A stretch of DNA of 64,000 nucleotides from Salvelinus alpinus (GCF_045679555.1 NC_092089.1:3176152-3240151), one strand, 5' to 3'; positions 1 to 22,462 are shown, counted from the stretch's first letter. The notes: generated from the letters alone by a model not told the origin. Made by a program: numbers and translations.

Positions 1-14
1 GCTCTCACACACAT

Positions 15-1061
15 TTAACTTCTCTAGGGTAGGGGGCAGCATTCGGAATTTGGTATGAAATGCATGCCCAAATTAAACGGCCTGTTTCTCGGGCCCAGAA
101 GATATGATATGCATATAACTGTTAGATTTGGATAGAAAACACTCTAAAGTTTCCAAAACTGTTAGAATAGTATCTGTGAGTTTAATAGAACTGATTTGGC
201 AGGCGAAAACCTGAGAAAAATCCATTCAGGAAGTATTTTTTTTTTGGTTTGTAGTTTTCTATTCAATGCCATTACAGTATCCCTTGACTTAGGACTCAAC
301 TTGCAGTTTCTATGCCTTCCACTAGATGTCAACAGTCTTTAGAAAGTGTTTCAGTCTTGTATTCTGAAAAATGAGGAAGTAAGAGCAGTCTGAATGAGTG
401 GACCCTAAAGTTTCACGGAGCTTTTTCTTGCGCACAACCGAGAGAGTGCGTTTCTTGTTTACATTTTATATTGACGACGTTATTGTCCGGTTGAAATAGT
501 ATCGATTATTTAGGCTAAAAACAACCTGAGGTTTGAATATAAACATCGTTTGACATGTTTCTATGAACTTTACGGATACAATTTGGATTTTTTTGTCTTC
601 CTGTTTTGACTGCGTTTGAGCCTGTGGATTACTGAAGAAAACGCGCGAACAAAACTTGAGGTATTTGGGTATAAAGAGACTTTATCGAGCAAGAGGAACA
701 TTTATTGAGTAAATTAATGTCTGCTGAGTGCAACCATATGAATATCATCAAAGGTAAGGGATTAATTTTATCTCTATTTCTAAATTGTGTAACTGTTCTC
801 TCTGGCTGGCTACTGTTTGTAATGATTTGTCTTGTGGGCTATGTTCTCATAATCGTAATGTATGCTTTCGCCGTAAAGCATTTTAAAAATCTGACACCGT
901 GGTTGGATTCACAAGAAGTTAATCTTTAAACCTATGTAAAATATGTTTCGTTTTCTGAATTTTTATAATTAGTATTCCTGTATTTGAATTTGGCGCCCAG
1001 CAGTTTCACTGGCTGTTGAAGAGGTGGGACGCTACCGTCTCACGTGCCCAAGAGAGGTTAA
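15..1061. mobile_element. TTAA-flanked non-autonomous transposon copy 1 (piggyBac-like termini)
   Basis: It starts TTAACTTCTCTAGGG (15-29). The right end read on the other strand is TTAACCTCTCTTGGG (1061-1047). So there are short inverted termini and a TTAA at each edge, placed in (AC)n DNA. A related copy lies at 36354-37818. The only frame inside is short (705-929, 74 codons, hydrophobic) and no transposase is recognisable. TTAA duplication is typical of piggyBac; the superfamily is inferred from that alone. Confidence 0.6.
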
Positions 1062-1062
1062 G

Positions 1063-1064
<2 letters not shown>

Positions 1065-1155
<91 letters not shown>
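1065..1155. repeat. (CA)n microsatellite
   Basis: Uninterrupted CA dinucleotides immediately right of the TTAA element, in tuft1 intron 5. The HTHTHT and VCVCVC frames here are artefacts. Confidence 0.97.
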
Positions 1156-1157
<2 letters not shown>

Positions 1158-1438
1158 ACCTGTGTGTATAGGGCATGTGAAAAGCCCCTCACCTGCCCAT
1201 CATCTTTAGCTCCTCCCTTTGAGGAAGAAGAGATGTTCTGATTGGAGGGAGTGCTGACTCTGTAGCCACTAGCAAGAAACTGGGGGGAGAGAAGGATGAA
1301 GAAAGAGAGGGAATAGTGAGGGATGGAGAGAACAAGAGGAGATATGAGACACACATTTAGGTAGAAGCGACACACACAGGACATATTTCATATGTCATCA
1401 TTAGGTATCAAAATGAATGATGGCACTAAACAACTGGT

Positions 1439-1558
1439 TCCATAACAACACGTGTTCACATAAACATTATAAATGTGTTCCTTAACATCACGTGTACACA
1501 TAAACATTATAAATGTGTTCCATAACATCACGTGTTCACATAAACATTATAAATGTGC
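1439..1558. repeat. 40-bp minisatellite, about 3 copies
   Basis: Three tandem copies of a 40-bp unit containing CACGTGTTCACATAAACAT, in tuft1 intron 5 just below exon 5. Confidence 0.9.
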
Positions 1559-1566
1559 GCACATAC

Positions 1567-11591
<10,025 letters not shown>

Positions 11592-12160
11592 CTTCACACA
11601 GATAAATAACTATATAGCTTAAATATGAAAGAGTTGTTCAACGTTGCTTATATAGTATTCTTTTCTCTAAACAGGGAAAACGGTTTTTCGTCCTCTTGTC
11701 TCACTCTTGCCCTCGCAGACGGAAGATCACGGTTGATTTTAACAATAGTCGACGCTGCTTTTTACTACCGGTCGACAAGGTTTCATCAGGCAGTTCCCTC
11801 CATTCCCGCCCTCCCTCAGGAATGTATGCGCGTGACCTCAGTGCACAGGCAGCAAAGATGTTGTATAACTGAAGATGGTTAACGTCCTGAGTGAACTATC
11901 GAAAAAAAAAAGATCAGTTCCTGTCTACTTAAGGGGGTGGCTCTCCCATAGACACCAATACGAAAGCAGCTGTGTCTGGTATTCTTCTTAGTTCATTGAC
12001 TTCCATGAAACAGAAAAAAATAGGGAGTGTGATGTCTCGCTGCCTCTTCTTTCTCTGTAGCCAGCTCGCTCTGTCTCCCGTCACGCCCCCGCTCTGCGCG
12101 CTACAACTGAAAAAGTCAGAGGAGCGCGGACTACGCAGGTAAATACCTGTCAGATAGCAA
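11592..12160 (-). promoter_or_regulatory. tuft1: Likely tuft1 5' UTR and promoter region
   Basis: Inferred only from position upstream of the tuft1 start codon. The stretch 12050-12140 is locally GC- and CpG-rich. No definite TATA box or start site can be assigned by eye. Confidence 0.35.
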
Positions 12161-14030
12161 AATAATAAAACTCAATCTCAATTCCATGCAGATCACATAT
12201 TAGGAAAATTGTTAGGAAAATTACGATTTTATTTCAGTCGAGTATTGCATTCAGGTTTGTGGAACAACACAAATATAGTTGTTCCACAGACAAATAGGCT
12301 ACTCATGACCACAAAAACACAGGGAACTGAACCAGACAAAGACAGACAGACACAGAGCGAAAGAGAGAGAGAGACAGTGCTCCATCAGTGTGTCCACAAC
12401 AGCAGTAGCATGCAGGTCTCAGTGTTCTGATCCAGAGCTCAGGCTGCACACAGAACCCACATTGGATCAAGATTTATTAATGGTCATTAATGGGTGCGCT
12501 GAGCAGGAGTCTCCATCTTTTTTATGTGTATGTTTATGTGTATGTTTGTGTGTGTGTGTGTGGGGGGGGGGGGGGGTTCAATGTCCCAAGTATCCATCAA
12601 AACATTCCGATACTCACACAGTAAATCAGTCTCTTAAACCCACTACGTTGTCAGGCATATGCCTGAGTGAGGACAGACCCAGACAGCTAGGGTCTCAGAG
12701 TGAGTACCACAGAGACGAGGCAGCACAGATATGAACAGGAGTTTTAACAGTGAGACAGACTACCACTGAATGTCACCCTGACTCACTGTTCTCCATACAT
12801 CCCCCTGTTCCTACCCAGTAGTCCTATACAGTGCTGAGTCAGAGATCTCTCATCCAGACTGTCATTCAGTCCAACAGGAGACCTGCTGCTCTCAACTATA
12901 CATATGACATGATTTAGCAGAACACACTATGCATGCCATTTAACAGGGAGAAACTCAGTTCAACTTCAGTCAATTTAGAACAATAATTGACTAACCCAAA
13001 TACTTACCAATGAACTTAGAACAGTAGCATTGATGGGCAAGTTTCTGGCCACAGATAGGGGGAAATGACAGAGAAATATAACAGGGTGAATAGGCAAATC
13101 TTTCTGTTCTTCTGGCAGGGTAGAATACATGCTGTGCTGAACACAGTGGGTTGACTGAGATAGGAAACAGAAGATATCCACTCCTCTGCTCCTCTCTTTC
13201 ACACCTACAGTAACATTATCTGATCCCGACCACTCACACATGACAGCTAGTTTACACTTCTCCCAGATTATCTGGTTATATCTTTCAAAATCCATTCAAA
13301 TGTAGTGGTGGAAATATTTTAATTATGTCACATGAGAATATAGAAATGTGAATATCTGTAGTGATCTAGCAGGTACTGTATATATATCACTCCCCTATGG
13401 AGAATGTTACGGCACAACATAGTCCACTTACACAACACGAACACACCCTGGGGATGATTTCTATACAAATATTGTTTGGGAAACATTGCATTCCATAACC
13501 ACAGGTGGGGACAGCCCAGTGTTCCACTGTACTGTCAATATTGACTGGTTTGCCATCAGGAAAAACTGGAATACTGGCTGGACATAGCGTACTGCACATA
13601 TAGACTACTGGTATGGAAACACTATTGCAAAGTGCTTTGTACAAAATACTAGAGAACACAAAGATATAAATGAATAATCAATTATTATTACAGAAAAAGT
13701 GTGGAAACATAAAAAATGTATCACAGATAGAACTGGGATGTAGTTGATCAAAGTAAAGAGTTTGGAAAAGGAAATGTATTCCCAGTCACATGCAAAAACT
13801 AAACTTCCTTTCATAACGCTTGATATTCAGTCACACAAAAGATGAAGAACATCCGAGAAAACAACAAAAACATTCTTCACACAGAGAATGCCCTTGAGTC
13901 GTCTCACAATGACAATTACAATAAGTAATTGTAGCTCATTCTTGTCCTTGAAGAATACTATGTGTACAGATATACAGGGAGTTCTTGTCTTATCTCTGGA
14001 TATTCAATAGCAAAGTAATTATATATATAT
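12160..14030. other. Intergenic sequence upstream of tuft1
   Basis: No gene recognised. It contains a short GT/G-rich run at about 12525-12575. Small open frames (for example minus 12975-13295 and 13387-13659) resemble nothing known and have no splice context. Confidence 0.45.
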
Positions 14031-14035
14031 TTTTA

Positions 14036-14245
14036 AATGTTTTATTGTCACATACACCGGATGGTGCAGTGAAATGTGTTGTTTTACAGGGTCAGCCATA
14101 GTAGTACAGCACCCTTGGAGCAAATAAGGGTTAAGTGCCTTGCTCAAGGGCACATTGACAACTTTTTCACCTTGTCGGCTCGAGTATTCTAACCCGCAAC
14201 CTTTCGGTTACTGGCCCAACGCTCTAACCTTTAGGTTATATGCTG
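14036..14245 (-). mobile_element. tRNA-derived SINE-like retroposon, degenerate
   Basis: Read on the minus strand it begins with a tRNA-like head (GGTTAGAGCGTTGGGCCAGT, then a B-box-like GGGTTAGAATACT). It continues with the TGCCCTTGAGCAAGGCACTT and CATTTCACTGCACC segments common in salmonid SINE/LINE-tail repeats. Recognised from memory; end points approximate. Confidence 0.55.
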
Positions 14246-14249
14246 TAGT

Positions 14250-15040
14250 GTCGTGGGATGACAGGCTATCTATGATTAAACAAGAAAACAATACCCCTCC
14301 ATACTGACCCTATTCAGATAACACTGATCATTAAAACGAACTGCACGGCAGTCTTTCCCACAACTCTAATGTAACAGGCTCTTTAAAACAAAGTTCGGCC
14401 AGCACAACACAGATACGTTTGTATCACAGTAGTAGCATACTCCTGTTCAGTCCTGATCGTTCTCACACAATCCAATCAGTCCTTTCTCAGCTGTTGCTTC
14501 AGTAGTTGTTGGCAGTGATACACAGAACAGAAGACATCCATCAAACCAACTAACTTACAGTAAATCCCTGTTTTCATTGCAAAGCTAGCTGAACAGAAAA
14601 CAGTGGGAGTAGGGTATCTGCCCAGAAACCACAAAAACTAAGTGTGGCAAGATTATTACAAAGCTAATTCCAACTGAATACTATGAAAGGTAAAGAGAGT
14701 TTGGCGTCTGCAGTGACGCTGCCTCTATCTGTGCTCTATTTGCTTTTCACGCCCGCATGGGCTTATCTGCCAATCAGAGACCTGTGATGTTCATGGAGTA
14801 AATGGAATGGTACCAAACACAAGAAAACCCTGTGTTTTATACCATTCCATGCCGGCCATTATTATGAGTCATCCTCCCCTCAGCAGCCTCCACTGGTGAA
14901 CATCATCAGGGTGTATGTATGCAACGTGTGTATGTGTATGGGCCAGTGAGCATCAGTGGTGAGCAGAGGTGAGTGAGCGGTTAATTGTTAAAGCTTAATT
15001 GACCCGTTTCACCTCTATAAAATACGTGGATGCCACACAC
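14250..15040. other. Intergenic, with a probable dispersed-repeat fragment
   Basis: No gene. The 14790-14905 stretch (GGAATGGTACCAAACAC...ACCATTCCATGCCGG...CAGCAGCCTCCACTG) has an imperfect inverted core and looks like a fragment of a common salmonid repeat. Confidence 0.4.
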
Positions 15041-15047
15041 ACACGCA

Positions 15048-15150
15048 CAAATCAAATGTTATTTGTCACATGCACCGAATACAACATGTGTAGTAGACCT
15101 TACCATGAAATACTTACAAGCCCTTAACCAACAGTGCAGTTAAGAAAAAT
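15048..15150. mobile_element. Retroposon fragment
   Basis: ATCAAATGTTATTTGTCACA...TACCATGAAATACTTACAAG...CCCTTAACCAACAGTGCAGT is a widespread salmonid repeat tail. A relative is at 57773-58150. Confidence 0.5.
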
Positions 15151-15543
15151 AAAAGTTAAGAAAATATTTACTGAATAAGCTAAAATAAATAGTCCGGGTG
15201 ACCATATGATTAATTGTTCAGCAGTCTTATGGCTTGGGGGTAGAAGCTGTAAAAGAGCCTTTTGGACCACACACCTGATGGAAGGCCTAAATAACACACA
15301 GCTGAGAGTACAGGTTTTAGGGAGACAGACCCACAGTCCCAGTCCCTCCCTCCCCAGAGTATCAAACAGGATCAAAGCACCTCTCTGCCACAAGGGATAA
15401 AAGTTCAGACATTGATAGAGAAACACACAGGACTGTACAGTGGGTTCTATAAATACATCAACAGGACTGGATCTACACGCTCTACTTCCCCACATGAAAG
15501 GCTGTTTGTAACACACAACAATAAGGGTGGGGTGTGTGTGGTG

Positions 15544-16285
15544 GGAGGTAGAGGTATCAAAATAGAGAGGCAGTGAGGGGACTGGAGGTAGGTGGGGGGG
15601 GTAGAGGTATCTAAATAGAGAGGCAGTGAGGGGACTGGAGGTAGGTGGGGGGGTAGAGGTATCTAAATAGAGAGGCAGTGAGGGGACTGGAGGTAGGTGG
15701 GGGGGGTAGAGGTATCTAAATAGAGAGGCAGTGAGGGGACTGGAGGTAGGTGGGGGGGGGGGTAGAGGTATCTAAATAGAGAGGCAGTGAGGGGACTGGA
15801 GGTAGGTGGGGGGGGGTAGAGGTATCTAAATAGAGAGGCAGTGAGGGGACTGGAGGTAGGTGGGGGGGTAGAGGTATCTAAATAGAGAGGCAGTGAGGGG
15901 ACTGGAGGTAAGTGGGGGGGTAGAGGTATCTAAATAGAGAGGCAGTGAGGGGACTGGAGGTAGGTGGGGGGGTAGAGGTATCTAAATAGAGAGGCAGTGA
16001 GGGGACTGGAGGTAGGTGGGGGGGTAGAGGTATCTAAATAGAGAGGCAGTGAGGGGACTGGAGGTAGGTGGGGGGTAGAGGTATCTAAATAGAGAGGCAG
16101 TGAGGGGACTGGAGGTAGGTGGGGGGTAGAGGTATCTAAATAGAGAGGCAGTGAGGGGACTGGAGGTAGGTGGGGGGGTAGAGGTATCTAAATAGAGAGG
16201 CAGTGAGGGGACTGGAGGTAGGTGGGGGGGGTAGAGGTATCTAAATAGAGAGGCAGTGAGGGGACTGGAGGTAGGTGGGGGGGGA
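15544..16285. repeat. Minisatellite of about 52-56 bp, about 14 copies
   Basis: Unit contains TAGAGGTATCTAAATAGAGA and GTGAGGGGACTGGAGGTAGG followed by a G run. Most length differences between units come from the number of Gs. Confidence 0.95.
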
Positions 16286-16925
16286 GGAGTCATTCAGTAT
16301 CCAACCATGTCATCATTCTATTTAATATGACAGAATTGACATAGCAAACACAGGTGAATGACTTTGCCATTGTAATTGTTTGTAAGCTTGTGTAGTCTAA
16401 AATGAATCTATGATCGTATGCTATCCATTTGTTTTTTGTATGCTGCTCTTTGTATGCCATTTTAATATTTGAGAATTAACCAATGATATTAGGCCACTCT
16501 TGTCCATGATTACAGACACCGGTGTGTCTTTTGACACTATATAAACGAGTCATCCCGCAGTGTTTGTGATTATACCCTGATGAAGACAGCTTGGCTGTCG
16601 AAACGTTGGTAATTACATTTTTGCATCTGAGCTCTTAGAGTGTGCGGCTCTCCTTTATTTTTAAGTTTTCTACTCCGCTAGCCAGCACCTCACCTAAATA
16701 GGTGTGCGTTTCTTTTTCTTCTAGAATGACAAAGATAACCATAGAGAGAGGAGGAATCACTGTCAAATGTAAGTTTTTTTTTTACAGGATGTTGAAGACA
16801 ATGAGATTATAGACAGCCCACTAACAGAGACAGAGTAATGACCCATTGCAACAGAAGAGCCATAACAACAATGAAGGGCTTTACCAGTGTAGTAAGGTGG
16901 GGTACCTAGCTAAACATAGACGGTG
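16286..16925. other. Intergenic, with a dispersed-repeat segment
   Basis: No gene. The 16480-16690 part (TGATGAAGACAGCTTGGCTG, then TCGAAACGTTGG) resembles a repeat found widely in fish genomes, but I cannot name the family. Confidence 0.4.
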
Positions 16926-17829
16926 ACGTTTTGTTTGCGAAGACTTCCAGAGAAGGATCAACTAAAGGTGTGAGCCAGAAAGGAATTACTGTAATTAATC
17001 AACCGCCCAATAAGTACACTTTGGTAAGACACATCATTAACTAATGCTTTCTGTTTGCATTCCAGCTGAAGAGGACTCTCCTTCCAAAGAGAAATAACAC
17101 AGAGTAACAGAATCCATTCCAGCTGAAGAGGACTCTCCTTCCAAAGAAAATAACACAGAGTAACAGAATCCATTCCAGCTGAAGAGGACTCTCCTTCCAA
17201 AGAAAATAACACAGAGTAACAGAATCCATTCCAGCTGAAGGCTGACAGTGGTGGGTTATTGGATGTCGTTTCAACTTGTGCCAGAAAGACAATGAAACAC
17301 ATATTGGACTTCGATTGCCATGCAATATTTAATTCAATAGAAAACAGATTGGTATTGTGAAGTACAAATTCACAGCGTAAAATGACTAATCAGTAATCAT
17401 GTACCACCTTCTGTACTCATAGTTACAACAAAGCCATACAGTATGGTAGTCTAGTGCTTCATATATACTAAACAGTAAGTACTGTATGTGTAGGGTATAA
17501 GAAACACATACTCTATACAAAATATTTCAAGCCAACTGAACAGTTGGAAGATATGAACATTGCAGCAATTTCACTTACAGTGATAACTACTGTATCACTG
17601 AATGAAAATACAAGCTCTCAGATCTCCCCCAAAACCAATGAAATAGAAACAAATCACTTAGAAAATCTATCCAGAGTACACCAGAACAAGTACAACTGAA
17701 AATCATGCATTACAAAATAATTTAAACAACTTTTAAGGCAGAGTGATTAAGATCTTCACAGGCTTCTCTGAGTATTAATTGTAAGGACTGCATAGAAGTT
17801 GTGCACAGATGCTACAAATAAAATGTGTA

Positions 17830-17883
<54 letters not shown>

Positions 17884-17925
17884 ATGGCAACAGAGGATTG
17901 GTATCAGAGCAAACTCCATACATGC
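16926..17925. repeat. Segmental duplication, copy 1
   Basis: The stretch from TTTTGTTTGCGAAGACTTCC to the CATACATGCATG motif recurs, diverged, from 17927 to 20415. The second copy is split by a Tc1-like insertion. This copy contains three tandem units of about 58 bp (17060-17245, GCTGAAGAGGACTCTCCTTC) and a (TG)n at 17832-17880. Confidence 0.75.
17065..17245. repeat. About 58-bp tandem repeat, 3 copies
   Basis: Three near-identical units containing CCAGCTGAAGAGGACTCTCC and AACACAGAGTAACAGAATCC. Confidence 0.9.
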
Positions 17926-18151
17926 ATGTTTTGTTTGTGAAGGCTAGACTTCCAGAGAAGGATCAACTAAAGGTGTGTGGCCAGAAAGGAATATCTTGGA
18001 ATTATTTAACCGTCCAATAGATACACTTTGGCAAAACACATCACTGACTAATGCTTTCTGTTTGAGCAGGCTGCTCTTCCACAGAAAGAGTTTTGGAATG
18101 ATGTCAGGATGAGGAAGAAAAACAGAACAGTTCTAAAGTAGGGAAGATTAA

Positions 18152-19753
18152 AACGCTACCGTTCCAAAGTTTGGGGTCACTTAGGAATGTCCTTGTTTTT
18201 GAAAGAAAAGCACATTTTTTGTCCATTAAAATAAAATAACATCAAATTGATCAGAAATACAGTGTAGACATTGTTAATGTTGTAAATTACTATTGTAGCT
18301 GGAAACAGCAGATTTTTTGTGGAATATCTACATAGGCGTACAGAGGCCCATTATCAGCAACCATCACTCCTGTGTTCCAATGGTACATTTTGTTAGCTAA
18401 TCCAAGTTTATAATTTTAAAAGGCTAATTGATCATTATAAAACCCTTTTGCAATTATGTTAGCACAGCTGAAAACTGTTGTTCTGATTAAAGAAGCAATA
18501 AAACTGTCCTTCTTTAGACTAGTTGAGTATCTGGAGCATCAGCATTTGTAGGATCGATTACATGCTCAAAATGTCCAGAAACAAATAACTTTCTTCTGAA
18601 ACTCGTCAGTCTATTCTTGTTCTGAGAAATGAAGGCTATTCCATGCGAGAAATTGCCAAGAAACTGAAGATCTCATACAACGCTGTGTACTACTCCCTTC
18701 ACAGAACAGCGCAAACTGGCCCTAACCAGAATAGAAAGAGGAGTGGGAGGCCCCGGTGCACAACTGAGCAAGAGGACAAGTACATTAGTGTGTCTAGTTT
18801 GAGAAACAGACGCCTCACAAGTCCTCAACTGGCAGCTTCATTAAATGGTACCCGCAAAACACCAGTCTCAACGTCAACAGTGACAAGGCGACTCCGGGAT
18901 GCTGGCTTTCTAGGCAGAGTTGCAAAGAAAAAGCCATACCTCATACTGTCCAATAAAAATAAAAGATTAAGATGGGCAAAAGAACACAGACACTGGACAG
19001 AGGAAGATTGGAAAAAAAGTGTTCTGGACAGACACATCTAAGTTTGAGATGTTCGTATCACAAAGAACATTCGTGAGATGCAGAAAAACTGAAAAGATCC
19101 TGGAGGAGTGTTTGACGCCATCTATCAAGCATGGTGGAGGTAATGTGATGGTCTGGGGGTGCTTTGGTGGTGGTAAAGTGGGAGATTTGTACAGGGTAAA
19201 AGGGAGCTTGGAGAAGGAAGGCTATGACTCCATTTTGCAACGCCGTGCCATACCCTGTGGATGGTGCTTAATTGGAGCCAATTTCCTTCTGCAATAGGAC
19301 AATGACCCAAAGCACAGCTCCAAACTATGCACAAACTATTTAGGGAAGCAGCAGTCAGCTGGTATGCTGTCTATAATGGAGTGGCCAACACAGTCACCGG
19401 ATCTCAACCCTATTGAGATGTTGTGGGAGCAGCTTGACCGTATGGTACGTAAGAAGTGCCCATCAAGCCAATCCAACTTGTGGGAGGTGCTTCAGGAAGC
19501 ATGGGGTGAAATCTCTTCAGATTACCTCTACAAATTGACAACTAGAACGCCAAAGGTCTGCAAGGCTGTGATTGATTCTTTGACGAAAGCAAAGTTTGAA
19601 GGACACAATTATTATTTAAATTAAAAATCATTATTTATAACCTTGTCAACATCTTGACTATATTTCCTATTAATTTTCCAACTAATTTCATGTATGTTTT
19701 CTTGGAAAACAAGGACATTTCTAAGTGACCCCAAACTTTTGAACAGTAGTGTA
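18152..19753 (+). mobile_element. Tc1-like transposon with inverted termini
   Basis: Ends ACCGTTCCAAAGTTTGGGGT on the left and ACCCCAAACTTTTGAACAGT on the right are imperfect inverted copies; TA is at the right edge. About 1.6 kb, the normal Tc1 length. Encodes a broken transposase on the same strand. Confidence 0.9.
18643..19624 (+). pseudogene. Tc1-like transposase, frameshifted
   Basis: Three frames follow the Tc1 transposase order. 18643-19041 carries the HTH part (MREIAKKLKISYNAVYYSL, then a GRPR motif) and the RLRWAKEH segment. 19019-19297 carries the first catalytic Asp region (FWTDTSKFE) and the KHGGGNVMVWGCF motif. The DNDPKHSS segment at about 19300 and the frame 19364-19624 follow, with the [19 protein letters not shown] motif holding the last catalytic Glu. 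At least two frame changes break it, so it should not make a working enzyme. Confidence 0.88.
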
Positions 19754-20415
19754 CATGGTTTATGAAGTATAACTACACCCATTTGCATTCCAGCTGTGCC
19801 AGAAAGACAATGAAATCATGTTGGACTACGCTTGCCATGCAATATTTAATTCAATAGAAAACAGATTGGTATTGTGAAGTACAAATTCACAGCATAAAAT
19901 GACTAATCAGTAATCATGTACCACCTTCTGTACTCATAGTTACAACAAAGCCATACAGTATGGTAGTCTAGTGCGTCATATATACTAAACAGTAAGTACT
20001 GTATGTGTAGGGTATAAGAAACACTGGAGCACCATACTCTATACAAAATATTTCAAGCCAACTGAACAGTTGGAAGATATGAACATTGCAGCAATTTCAC
20101 TTACAGTGATAACTACTGTATCACTGAATGAAAATACAAGCTCTCAGATCTCCCCCAAAACCAATGAAATAGAAACAAATCATTTAGAAAATCTATCCAG
20201 AGTACACCAGAACAAGTACAACTGAAAATCATGCATTACAAAATCATTTAAACAACTTTTAAGGCAGAGTGATTAAGATCTACACAGGCTTCTCTGAGTA
20301 TTAATTGTAAGGACTGCATAGAAGTTGTGCACAGATGCTACAAATACAATGTGTAAAGTGTGTGTGTGTGAAAATGGTGAGAGAGGATTGGTATCGGAGC
20401 AAACTCCATACATGC

Positions 20416-20870
20416 ATCTGTAGTGGCAGGCAGTGAAGTAGTAGAACATACAGCAGAATAGGAATGAAACAGTCAGATATGGTTTCTAAAACAATGATAA
20501 CTATGACATCACGTTCAGCAGAATATTGTTGATTCATCAATTAGAAAAACTATCTACATTTGTTCATCATTCTCATATATCTGGCAGCATTTGGTCCAAC
20601 CGTGTTTTAAAAACTACACTTGCATATCAGATATCCATGAAGGACTGGATGGAACAGTGTTTGGTGTGCATCAGGTCAGTGTGACAAGACACCAGTAGGA
20701 TCAGATGAAACGGTGTTCACCCAGTGAAAGCAGACATTAACCAGCTACAGTGTTAAATAGTCACAGTACATGTTGGTGTGGTTGCTCCTATCACTATTCA
20801 GTCAGTGTAATCATGTGACCAAACTCCTTTTCACTAAGAGTAATAGAGTATTGAAGAGAACCATAATAAT
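20416..20870. other. Intergenic, no feature recognised
   Basis: Simple-looking unique sequence between the segmental duplication and the 2.07-kb tandem duplication. No gene or clear repeat. Confidence 0.45.
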
Positions 20871-21224
20871 GACCGTATTAAACAGTACCACAGAGTATAG
20901 AAGAGAACCACAGCGTAATTCTGTGTATTAAAGAGTAATTACAGTATCATAGCATACCATAGAGTACCACAGAGTAATGATGATATTGAAGAGTGCAACA
21001 GTGTATTGCTGTTCAGTCCTGTAAGTGATTGTAAGTGCTTGAGACTGAGTCATCCTGCCTGTTCTTCTCAGGGGTAGAATGTGTTAGTGTTCTGTTACTG
21101 TATTCATGTTTATTGTATTGTATTCCTCCTGGGCATCAGAGCTTATTCACCCCCACAATCCTCCTCTTCAGTACCACTAGGAGTCTACTGTCCAGCGTAG
21201 TGAGTCATCCTCATCCTCCTCATC

Positions 21225-21420
21225 CTCTCCTTCTCCCTGAACCTGTGATCCCTCTCTCTCTCCCCCCTCCCTCCCTGAACCTGTGATTCCTCTCGCTCTC
21301 CCCCTCCCTCCCTGAACCTGTGATCCCTCTCTCTCTCTCCCCCTCCCTCCCTGAACCTGTGATCCCTCTCTCTCTCTCCCCCTCCCTCCCTGAACCTGTG
21401 ATCCCTCTCTCCGTTATACA
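21225..21420. repeat. About 38-bp pyrimidine-rich tandem repeat, 5 copies (also at 23305-23482)
   Basis: Units contain CTGAACCTGTGATCCCTCTC followed by CT/CCCT runs. A second set lies in the other duplication copy. Confidence 0.9.
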
Positions 21421-21824
21421 GTGTTTTAATAGCAGGTCTATAGACCTGTCCCAGTGTACTGTACCTGTGTGTACAGTAGATGTCTATCTGTAGTGCTTAA
21501 AATAACCCCCTCTCTCCCTCTACTACCCTCCCCCAACCCTGTAGTGCTTAAAATAAACCCCTCTCTCTCTACTACCCTCCCCCAACCCTGTAGTGCTTAA
21601 AATAACCCCCTCTACTACCCTCCCCCAACCCTGTAGTGCTTAAAATAACCCCCCCCTCTCCCTCTACTACCCTCTCCCGCTTAAAATACTCCCTTAAATC
21701 CACCTCCCTCCTTTCCTCTATCCTCCTACATTACTCCCTCCTTCTCCCTTTCTCTCTAGTGCTCAGAATAGCCCTTGTTCTCCTCCTACCACCCCCACTA
21801 CTACACTACCCCCCCTCTCCCTCC

Positions 21825-22345
21825 CTCTAGCAGGAGCTGGTGTGAAGGTTGCCACTACCCCTCCCTCCCTCTAGCAGGAGCTGGTGTGAAGGCTGCCACT
21901 ACCCCTCCCTCCCTCTAGCAGGAGCTGGTGTGAAGGTTGCCACTACCCCTCCCTCCCTCCCTCTAGCAGGAGCTGTTGTGAAGGTTGCCACTACCCCTCC
22001 CTCCCTCCCTCTAGCAGGAGCTGGTGTGAAGGTTGCCACTACCCACCCCCCCCCTCCCTCTAGCAGGAGCTGGTGTGAAGGCTGCCACTACCCCTCCCTC
22101 CCTCTAGCAGGAGCTGGTGTGAAGGTTGCCACTACCCCTCCCTCCCTCTAGCAGGAGCTGGTGTGAAGGTTGCCACTACCCCTCCCTCCCTCTAGCAGGA
22201 GCTGGTGTGAAGGTTTCCACTACCCCCCTCTCCCTCTAGCAGGAGCTGGTGTGAAGGTTGCCACTACCCCTCCCTCCCTCTAGCAGGAGCTGGTGTGAAG
22301 GTTGCCACTACCCCTCCCTCCCTCTAGCAGGAGCTGGTGTGAAGG
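21825..22345 (-). repeat. Minisatellite containing the cgn C-terminal codons and stop (also at 23895-24415)
   Basis: Twelve tandem units of about 43-48 bp. On the minus strand each carries, with small changes, the codons for NLHTSSC, a TAG stop, and GAGGGAGGGAGGGGTAGTGG. The unit at 22324 is the real end of the exon copy; the other eleven lie in the 3' UTR direction. The same array is repeated in copy B. Confidence 0.93.
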
Positions 22346-22462
22346 TTGCTCCCAGTGAGGATGGATGTGATGCTGGAGGGGTCATACAGGCCTTCATCAT
22401 CTTCGTCAGAGCTCAGAGCCGACGAGTCTAGGGCCTGACGCTGCGCATGCTGCACCTTCCTC
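22324..22462 (-). pseudogene. cgn: Duplicate of the cgn terminal exon (distal copy)
   Basis: Identical by translation to the exon at 24394-24532 (…[19 protein letters not shown], stop), with the same TTTCAG acceptor at 22463-22468. It lies beyond the proximal copy in the direction of transcription. It would only be used if splicing or termination skipped the first one, so it is either an alternative terminal exon or a passive copy. Confidence 0.75.

Larger units (their letters stand above)
17927..20415. repeat. Segmental duplication, copy 2 (interrupted)
   Basis: 17927-18075 matches 16929-17060. After a Tc1-like element, 19785-20415 matches 17270-17925 with few changes (shared GCCATGCAATATTTAATTCA and CTCTCAGATCTCCCCCAAAA). 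The (TG)n is much shorter in this copy (about 20358-20370). Confidence 0.75.

Noticed and set aside
705-929. A 74-codon hydrophobic small protein
   Set aside because: It lies within a dispersed TTAA element, and the related copy does not keep the frame as a clear gene.
14036-14245. A functional tRNA gene
   Set aside because: The tRNA-like part is the degenerate head of a SINE, with no complete cloverleaf.
18643-19624. A host gene with HTH and DDE domains
   Set aside because: It lies between Tc1-like inverted termini and is frameshifted; it is a transposase remnant.
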